From JACWAE01 sp963847595 (GTDB lineage Bacteria > Chloroflexota > Dehalococcoidia > SZUA-161), in assembly GCA_963847595.1 (NCBI GenBank), contig CAWKAJ010000002.1, positions 744,001-808,000 on the forward strand: a DNA stretch of 64,000 nucleotides, in the 5' to 3' direction. Position numbers and translations under genes: made by a program. Positions 58,201 through 64,000 of the stretch are shown in pieces (within the stretch, counting starts at the first letter, position 1; each line of letters opens with the position of its first letter). The notes beneath the pieces were generated by a model. The model was given only the letters and a program-made list of their open reading frames with translations, did no database searches and was not told the DNA's origin.

Positions 58201-58800
58201 TTGGACAACAAAGAGTTTATCCGGAACTATCTTTCCGAAATGAAGAAGACTGTCGATGACATCTCTATCGAAGATGTAGACAGGGTCGTAGAACTACTCT
58301 ATGATGCCTGGCAGAAGGGAAATCAGGTCTTTGTCTGCGGCAATGGTGGCTCTGCTTCTACCGCTACACATTTTACCTGCGATTTATCCAAAACGACGAT
58401 TGTCAAAGGTAAGAAAAGATTCAAGGCCCATTGCCTTAACGATAATATCCCGCTCATGAGTGCGCTCATAAATGACGAGGGTTTCGATAACCTTTTTTAC
58501 GAGCAACTCGTGAGCCACTTCCAGGAAGGAGATGTGCTTATTTGTATCAGCGTTCATGGCGGAGCAGGAAAGGATAAGGCTGGTTTGTGGTCTCAGAACC
58601 TTCTCAAAGCAATGAAGTATGCTCACGACACGGGGGGCAAAACTATAGGTTTCAGTGGATTTGACGGCGGGCCTATGAAAGAAATCGCTGACGCCTGTAT
58701 CGTTGTTCCGGTAGACTCAACCCCACAAGTCGAGTCGTTTCATCTGGCACTGGAGCACATGATTTGCAGTTGCCTGAGGGAGAAGATAGTTAAGTCGTGA
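58201..58800 (+). CDS. gmhA: Sedoheptulose 7-phosphate isomerase
   Basis: 199 residues, SIS fold. VFVCGNGGSASTATHFTCDL is the phosphosugar motif, LSKTTIVKGKKRFKAHCLND and DVLICISVHGGAGKDKAG follow, and the C-terminal HLALEHMICSCLREKI supplies His/Glu near the active site. It turns sedoheptulose 7-phosphate into D-glycero-D-manno-heptose 7-phosphate. Start TTG with AGGAG 6 nt before it. It overlaps gmhB by 4 nt. Confidence 0.88.
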   Translation: MDNKEFIRNYLSEMKKTVDDISIEDVDRVVELLYDAWQKGNQVFVCGNGGSASTATHFTCDLSKTTIVKGKKRFKAHCLNDNIPLMSALINDEGFDNLFYEQLVSHFQEGDVLICISVHGGAGKDKAGLWSQNLLKAMKYAHDTGGKTIGFSGFDGGPMKEIADACIVVPVDSTPQVESFHLALEHMICSCLREKIVKS

Positions 58801-59405
58801 ACCCCGCAATCTTCCTGGACAGAGACGGTGTGATAAACGAGCTTATTTATTACCCTGAGCACGGCATAGTCGATTCGCCTTTTACCGAGGAGCAATTCAA
58901 ACTCATTCCGGCTGTGAGCGAGACGATCAATAAGTTTCACGATCTTGGATTCAAGGTTATAGTTATATCCAATCAGCCGGGTATCGCCAAGGGGAACCTC
59001 TCCGAAAAGACTTTTGAGAGAATTAGAGATACAATGAAAAAACATCTCGCTAAGAAAGGGGCATTCCTAGACGCAGAATACTACTGCTTTCATCATCCTG
59101 AAGCTAAGGTCAAAAGACTGAAGGCGAATTGCAGTTGCAGAAAGCCTGAACCCGGATTGATCCTTCAAGCTGCCAAGGATATGAGCATAGATTTATCCCG
59201 GTCCTGGATGATAGGTGATGGGCTGACTGATGTCAAAGCAGGTATGAAGGCTGGGTGCAGAACCATCCTTCTGGGCAGGATGAAGTGCGAATCTTGCCAC
59301 CTGATGGATGAACAGGACACCCGTCCCGATTTTATTGCTCCGAATCTCCTGGAGGCAATCCGAATCGTAGAAAAAGAGGGGGGTGCTTATGGACATCTAC
59401 ATTGA
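58797..59405 (+). CDS. gmhB: D-glycero-D-manno-heptose 1,7-bisphosphate 7-phosphatase
   Basis: 202 residues, HAD phosphatase. AIFLDRDGVINELIYYPEHG holds the catalytic Asp pair, VIVISNQPGIAKGNLS the Ser/Thr motif, and CFHHPEAKVKRLKANCSCRK the zinc-binding Cys/His loop that marks GmhB. SWMIGDGLTDVKAGMKAGCR is motif IV. It removes the 7-phosphate before nucleotidylation. GTG start coupled to gmhA. It overlaps the transaldolase frame. Confidence 0.9.
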   Translation: MNPAIFLDRDGVINELIYYPEHGIVDSPFTEEQFKLIPAVSETINKFHDLGFKVIVISNQPGIAKGNLSEKTFERIRDTMKKHLAKKGAFLDAEYYCFHHPEAKVKRLKANCSCRKPEPGLILQAAKDMSIDLSRSWMIGDGLTDVKAGMKAGCRTILLGRMKCESCHLMDEQDTRPDFIAPNLLEAIRIVEKEGGAYGHLH

Positions 59406-60081
59406 TTCAGCAAGCGTAACCGAGATAGAGAAATGGCTTAAGATGGGGGTGATAGACGGCGTCACCACCAATCCTTCCATCATGCTCAAGGACAGTGTCT
59501 ACAATATCGAGTCTGGAGCAAAGCAGATTGCCGCTTTGGTCAATCCGCGACCGGTGAGTGTAGAGGTGACCACTAACAGCCTCGATGAGATGATAACTCA
59601 GGCCAGGGGATTTTCTTCATGGGCGTCTAACATAGTCGTCAAGATTCCGCAGATAACTCAGGATGGGGTTCCCTGCTATGGTGTAATAAGACAGCTTGAG
59701 AGTGAAGGTATAAGAGTAAACGCTACTATAGCTATGTCGTTGGGCCAGGTCATGCTGGCAGCAAAGGCAGGAGCAAGCTATATCAGCATCTTTGCCGGAC
59801 GTGTGAGTGATGAGGGCGGTAATGCCTCCGAGGTTATAAGAAATGCTGTTAATTGGCTGGAACGCTGGAAATACAAAAGCAAGATTATTGTAGGCAGCAT
59901 CAGAGAAGTAATAAATATTCAAGAAGCAGCCGTCGCGGGCGCACATATCATAACTATTCCACCACAATTTCTGGCCAAAATGGCAGACCACAGATACACT
60001 AGGGCAACTGTCGAGCAATTTGTAGATGATGCAAATAAGGCTCTAAAATTAATGGGAGAGAAAGCTAAGCACAGGGGCTAA
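59389..60081 (+). CDS. Transaldolase (small, fructose-6-phosphate aldolase-like)
   Basis: About 230 residues. It starts MDIYIDSASVTEIEKWLKMG, then VIDGVTTNPSIMLKD (TTNPS motif). Schiff-base Lys lies in ASNIVVKIPQITQDG, and ISIFAGRVSDEGG and IIVGSIREV follow. Transaldolases of this size exchange a dihydroxyacetone unit and yield sedoheptulose 7-phosphate, the input for GmhA. ATG 59389 has a G-rich Shine-Dalgarno (AGGGGGG); an earlier in-frame ATG at 59383 is possible. The gene overlaps gmhB. Confidence 0.87.
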   Translation: MDIYIDSASVTEIEKWLKMGVIDGVTTNPSIMLKDSVYNIESGAKQIAALVNPRPVSVEVTTNSLDEMITQARGFSSWASNIVVKIPQITQDGVPCYGVIRQLESEGIRVNATIAMSLGQVMLAAKAGASYISIFAGRVSDEGGNASEVIRNAVNWLERWKYKSKIIVGSIREVINIQEAAVAGAHIITIPPQFLAKMADHRYTRATVEQFVDDANKALKLMGEKAKHRG

Positions 60082-60159
60082 CTGGGTTCCAATCTAAGTC
60101 TCTGATTAACTGGTAATAGAGAGTGTACAAAGCTGGATTCAGTAGGAGTTGACATACTA

Positions 60160-61440
60160 CTACTTCCCACCGGGTTGAAGCTCCTTTGTGCAAAACAACT
60201 CAAAGTAACACTTGGGATAGGAACACAATAGTTTTTGGCTTAGGTCTGATACCAGTTGCCAAAACAAATTCGGGGCGAATTTTATCTCCCCGTCGTAGCC
60301 TCTGAGAACTCTCCATCCATTTACCCCGTGCACTTTGAAACCTAGATTCCTCAACTCCGAAGCGGTCCAAGCGGACTTCTGTAACTCTGAGAGCTGTGAA
60401 TCACCCGGATATAAGTCGCCATTGGGGCACAGTACTACTAATTTTCTTCCAGCCAGATTTTCTAATCGTTTAAGCAGGCTGTGACCATCCTCCTTGGGGA
60501 AATGATCGAGAACGTCAAGAGCCATGACAGCATCGAACTTGGATTCTCCAAGTCCCCTCCAATCAGGAGCGCTGGCGTCGAAGGTACGTAGAGCAATCCC
60601 TGATAGGTCCCTTGCTATCGATTGGATGGGGAAATCTCTCTGCCACCCTATGTCCAGGACAGATTTGCAGCCCGAGAGTTCGCGCCTTAGAGTCCTTCCC
60701 ATATAGCTAAAGAACTGCGGAAACAAACGTACATAAAACCTCCTAATAAGGTCAACCACTGGCCTCACTGTAAGCTCGGTTCTCGAAAGGCTTCCACTTG
60801 TGGTAAAGATGTGCTTGTACCCTGCCTTATGTTTTTCGAACAGAATTCTTTGCTCCTTAAGAAGGTCAGCAATATTAAGATTGGGCGAATTATGGTAAAT
60901 TTGGCTCGGTATCACATAATTGCGCAACCCTTGGGAAGTAGCAGTCAAACAATAATCCGCGCCGTAGCAATGCCATCCTCTGAAATTCTCCTCATCAAAT
61001 TGAATAGCTTCGAATACCCCCCCGGGGATAATTAGAACACTCTCGTCTAATGTTTGGACTACCTCGGGTTCGGCAAAAGGTTTCCCCCATAGGTGATATC
61101 TGTCTCGGATAAAGCCATGATTCTGCCCTTTTTCATTGACACCGGCACAGCCTGCTACACCCAACTTTGAGATACCTTTCAAGATCTTTTCGGCGTTTTC
61201 CAACCAATATTCGCCTGGCAGTATTACATCCTGGTGAGCAAACATGAGGTAATCACCGTGAGCCTGTTTAGCAAGATGATTCAGCGCACTGGCAGCAGAT
61301 TTGAAAGCTCCGCTAGAATTATCTACCGAAATCAACTCATAATGGGAAGTCTGTTTCTGGATAGACTTCTTAAGCATACTACTGAAAGCCAGCGTATCAT
61401 TATAGACACAAATTACAGAGAGCACGGAGTATCCCTCCAA
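60160..61440 (-). CDS. Fused glycosyltransferase (GT2) and methyltransferase
   Basis: 426 residues. The first about 220 residues repeat the family at 53119-53916: VICVYNDTLAFSSMLKKSIQ, YELISVDNSSGAFKSAASAL, YLMFAHQDVILPGEYWLENA and FRGWHCYGADYCLTATSQGL. From about 255, LRRELSGCKSVLDIGWQRDF, FDAVMALDVLDHFPKEDGHS and AGRKLVVLCPNGDLYPGD form a SAM-methyltransferase fold, with motif I degenerate (DIGW in place of DxGxG). It is a two-step sugar-adding and methylating enzyme, or a transferase with an inactive partner domain. Confidence 0.82.
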   Translation of the reverse strand: MEGYSVLSVICVYNDTLAFSSMLKKSIQKQTSHYELISVDNSSGAFKSAASALNHLAKQAHGDYLMFAHQDVILPGEYWLENAEKILKGISKLGVAGCAGVNEKGQNHGFIRDRYHLWGKPFAEPEVVQTLDESVLIIPGGVFEAIQFDEENFRGWHCYGADYCLTATSQGLRNYVIPSQIYHNSPNLNIADLLKEQRILFEKHKAGYKHIFTTSGSLSRTELTVRPVVDLIRRFYVRLFPQFFSYMGRTLRRELSGCKSVLDIGWQRDFPIQSIARDLSGIALRTFDASAPDWRGLGESKFDAVMALDVLDHFPKEDGHSLLKRLENLAGRKLVVLCPNGDLYPGDSQLSELQKSAWTASELRNLGFKVHGVNGWRVLRGYDGEIKFAPNLFWQLVSDLSQKLLCSYPKCYFELFCTKELQPGGK

Positions 61441-61476
61441 ATGCTGCCTGGCATCTGCATTACCACCTGTAGATGT

Positions 61477-62541
61477 TCATCGACCTAACAGCTTGTGATA
61501 TAACTGGCCTAAGTTCCTTCCGCATTCTTCCAAGGTATATCCTTTTTCTTGCACTGTTTCCAGACCTTTTTGTCCTATTTTCCCCCTCAGAGTTTCATCT
61601 TGGATTAACGTTTCAAGCTTTCTGACCCACTCCTCAGAAGTAGTTGCCAGATATCCATTCAGACCATCAGTTATTATATAATTGTTCTCACCAACGGCTG
61701 AAGCAACAACAGGTATACCCATTGCCATAGACTCCAGGACTTTCATGGCGCATTTTCCTTCTGAAAAGGTATCTTTCCTAAGAGGCGCCACGCTGATATC
61801 GAACTCAGACATTAATTCCGGAACTTTATGTAGATCGACCACATGATCAAGACCGTAATCAACACTTAGGGTATTGATATTTTCAAACATGCTCCTGACT
61901 TCTTCAACGCCTAAGGCACTTACCAGCTTGAGCTTTATCGGATGCCTTCTGCTCAACTCGGTCAATGGCCCAACAAGCAGTCTCAGATTCTCCACATGGA
62001 AGTTGGCCAGCCCCATCCAGCCAATTATAATTTCCTTCTTGTTGTAGGGGATTCTGCTTATCGGGTGGAATATGGCTGTATCTACTGGGGTCGGGATCAG
62101 ATGAACGTTATTGTTGAGGGGACGTGCATACTCCACCAAAAAGTGACTACCCACAGTGACCATATCACACTTTTTAATAATACTAGGCAAGTAGTGATAC
62201 CACACTTTGTGCAGTGCTATATGGCCGCTGGCCTCGTGCACAAAAAGGGCGTCATCGAAATCATAGATTATCTTTTTCTTCAAGAGCTTGCTCAGCGACA
62301 AAATGAGATAGGCAAGTAAGTTTCCCTGTCGATGCAGCACCAAGATGTCAGAACTTTTCAAGCGGGCAACAACGGAAAAATATGATTTCAAGTTTGGGAC
62401 AGGTGACGTCTCCGACCCTAGAAGACCCGCATAGACCTGAGATTCTATGCCATATTTCTGTAATTCGCGGGAAATCAAGCGCCCTCTATGCTCGAGGCTA
62501 GAGCCCTGAGGGGTAGTATCTGCAAAAAAAATTATCTTCAT
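61477..62541 (-). CDS. Glycosyltransferase family 4
   Basis: 354 residues. N-terminal half MKIIFFADTTPQGSSLEHRG; then VARLKSSDILVLHRQGNLLA and HLIPTPVDTAIFHPISRIPY. The C-terminal donor half has IIIGWMGLANFHVENLRLLV, FDISVAPLRKDTFSEGKCAM and KVLESMAMGIPVVASAVGE. The Glu-x7-Glu motif is partly replaced by EGKCAMKVLE. It transfers a sugar or alditol to the growing glycan. The two minus-strand transferases (60160 and 61477) are 36 bases apart and likely coexpressed. Confidence 0.86.
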   Translation of the reverse strand: MKIIFFADTTPQGSSLEHRGRLISRELQKYGIESQVYAGLLGSETSPVPNLKSYFSVVARLKSSDILVLHRQGNLLAYLILSLSKLLKKKIIYDFDDALFVHEASGHIALHKVWYHYLPSIIKKCDMVTVGSHFLVEYARPLNNNVHLIPTPVDTAIFHPISRIPYNKKEIIIGWMGLANFHVENLRLLVGPLTELSRRHPIKLKLVSALGVEEVRSMFENINTLSVDYGLDHVVDLHKVPELMSEFDISVAPLRKDTFSEGKCAMKVLESMAMGIPVVASAVGENNYIITDGLNGYLATTSEEWVRKLETLIQDETLRGKIGQKGLETVQEKGYTLEECGRNLGQLYHKLLGR

Positions 62542-62885
62542 TCTGATTCGCTTTTATTCATCAGAAACACGACTCTCCTATATTCCAGGCTGTTCCTTTT
62601 TTCCTTGGCTCTGCGCCATCCCCATAGCGATAAGCCTGCTTAGCGAAATCCTTTAGTCCTCTATTATGATTATGCAAGACAATAGCATCCGGAGTATATA
62701 TCAATATTTATCTATGGTTACTGCGATACAGAATCCCCTGTACTTAGAGTAGCAGGGTTCTAAGTCTGTTTCCCCACCGCCAAGCGTTATCTTTACTGGT
62801 GCTCTTGATACTATCAAGGTTTCTCTCTTTTGATGCATTCTCTAAACTCTGCTAGCCTGCCCCTCCAGCAACGAATGCTCTCATT
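62542..62885. other. Gene-free stretch
   Basis: About 340 bases of mixed composition. I see no gene, RNA or strong repeat; promoters for the minus-strand transferases may be here. Confidence 0.35.
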
Positions 62886-63240
62886 TTAACTATATCTCAA
62901 TTTTTTCTCTACCCAATTATATGTGAGTCTCAAGCCTTCATCTAGACTAACGCGTGGTTGCCAAGATAACAAAGCCTTAGACTTAGCTATGTCTGACGTT
63001 CTACTTATAGGGCCACTCGGTCTGGAGACATCATAAGTTATTTTTATTTGCTTTCCTGATATACGCACCACCTTTTCACCTATAGCACCGATACTTGTTG
63101 GCACAACAGAGCCCATATGCTTGATTATAGTCACGCAGGTCAGCTTTGTTTATCCTAACCACCCTGCCCTGACTGACAAGGATCTGAACTAAGTAACTGC
63201 CTATGAAGACCAAACCACCTGTGACCAGTAATTTATTCAT
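62886..63240 (-). pseudogene. Broken NAD-dependent epimerase (N- and C-terminal ends joined)
   Basis: It starts MNKLLVTGGLVFIGSYLVQI, with Val where the second Gly of G-x-G-F should be. After about 39 residues it shifts frame and reads SIGAIGEKVVRISGKQIKIT, SRPSGPISRTSDIAKSKALL and DEGLRLTYNWVEKKL, the tail of GDP-sugar epimerases. About 200 residues of the middle are missing. It overlaps the FkbM gene end by 4 nt (63237-63240), as if it was once the next gene of that operon. Confidence 0.78.
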
Positions 63241-63968
63241 GTTACTGCCCTATATACCCAATATGAGCCAAAAAGGTTACGCCTACCATAGCCTTGAAGC
63301 AACCTATCTGCATCAGCCAACCTTGCAGTTTCCACTATAATGTCAGGATGCTTCTGGCTAATAAACTTGAGTCCGCCTTCCAATACATCTATCTCTCTAC
63401 CCTCGGCATCTATCTTTACCACTATAGGCTGATTTAACTCAAGCAAACTGTCTAAGGTCATACAGTTGACCAACTCGCAATTCTTATCTGCTTTATCAGT
63501 GACATAGCTCAATGAAGGAATTGAATCATGTCTTAGATAAACACTAGCCATTGTTGAACCCACTGCTGAATGGCAAGGATATACGTTCTTCAGAGTCCTA
63601 CAATTTCTCCCAAGTATCTTATAGGTCTCTTTATTCGGCTCAAAACAAAAAACCTCTCTTGCCATCCTTGAAGCATAAACTGTGTGGCAACCTATATAAG
63701 CTCCAATGTCAATGAAAATACTGTCTTTACTAAGCAAACTTTTTAATTCACGCTTCACATAAGGTTCCCACAAGCCCAAAGCCATATAGCACTCCTGCAA
63801 ATATAGAGGTCTAAAACAAAAACCATTCATGGAAACTGCAAAAGTAGTTTTATATTTGCTAAAAGGCACTGTCAGCACTCTATTATATGCAACCTCAGCC
63901 AATCTATTTAAGCTTAAGAGATAAGTCCAAACTCTGGCATTTATCATCGCTTGAATACCTGTTTCCAA
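63237..63968 (-). CDS. FkbM family SAM-dependent methyltransferase
   Basis: 243 residues. FIDIGAYIGCHTVYASRMAR (motif I), VFCFEPNKETYKILGRNCRT, and TLDSLLELNQPIVVKIDAEG with IDVLEGG following (the FkbM signature Val-Lys-Ile-Asp-x-Glu-Gly). It O-methylates sugars. The first 20 residues may not be translated; MINARVWTY within them is another start. A further 30 bases to the window end hold no feature. Confidence 0.88.
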   Translation of the reverse strand: METGIQAMINARVWTYLLSLNRLAEVAYNRVLTVPFSKYKTTFAVSMNGFCFRPLYLQECYMALGLWEPYVKRELKSLLSKDSIFIDIGAYIGCHTVYASRMAREVFCFEPNKETYKILGRNCRTLKNVYPCHSAVGSTMASVYLRHDSIPSLSYVTDKADKNCELVNCMTLDSLLELNQPIVVKIDAEGREIDVLEGGLKFISQKHPDIIVETARLADADRLLQGYGRRNLFGSYWVYRAVT

Positions 63969-64000
63969 AATCCAGCAATAAAGGCTAAATGTTGAGAAGC

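Overview
The window looks like a chromosomal segment of an uncultured anaerobic bacterium, most plausibly a Chloroflexota of the Dehalococcoidia type. That placement is inferred from gene content and was not tested by phylogeny. Supporting content: an Rrf2/IscR–NifS sulfur operon, a DUF1614 membrane protein, a YjbQ protein, a four-subunit 2-oxoacid:ferredoxin oxidoreductase, a FixABCX-type electron-transfer cluster whose EtfA carries a ferredoxin domain, a serine-recombinase island in a tRNA gene (as known from Dehalococcoides), and surface-glycan genes without any visible LPS export genes. Bacterial TTGACA/TATAAT-type promoters are present.

Layout. 1-3.9 kb is core: the start of a CaiB/BaiF CoA-transferase, a desulforedoxin-like peptide, DUF1614, and the operon iscR-nifS-yjbQ, then tRNA-Asp. 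3.9-33.0 kb is a genomic island: it begins in the 3' end of tRNA-Asp next to a large serine recombinase, and a 15-bp copy of the tRNA 3' end at 32952-32966 marks the probable other end. Inside are two almost identical IS1202-like insertion sequences, a decayed IS3-like element, and a family of secreted Thr-Pro-linker/beta-helix proteins present as two full genes and three broken pieces. It also carries a glycosyltransferase, a nitroreductase, a secreted hydrolase that resembles polyester hydrolases (cutinase/PETase fold), a lipoprotein, two tandem GNAT acetyltransferases, a sigma-factor-like protein and several unknown small genes with repeats.

33.0-46.1 kb is core metabolism: a penicillin-acylase-family Ntn hydrolase, a zinc-ribbon peptide, 2-oxoacid:ferredoxin oxidoreductase (delta-alpha-beta-gamma) with an ACT-domain protein, then on the minus strand etfB-etfA-fixC-fixX plus a ParB-like gene, degV and glgB. 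The oxidoreductase makes reduced ferredoxin and acyl-CoA. The FixABCX complex links NADH, ferredoxin and quinone pools.

46.3-64 kb is a surface-polysaccharide locus: a flippase, GT2 and GT4 glycosyltransferases, methyltransferases, and a tightly coupled operon (55.5-60.1 kb) encoding an SDR epimerase, HddC, HddA, GmhA, GmhB and a transaldolase. Together these can make sedoheptulose 7-phosphate and convert it to GDP-D-glycero-alpha-D-manno-heptose. This locus shows several recombination scars: a half tRNA-Lys, a duplicated glycosyltransferase tail, an AT-rich inserted methyltransferase and a broken epimerase.
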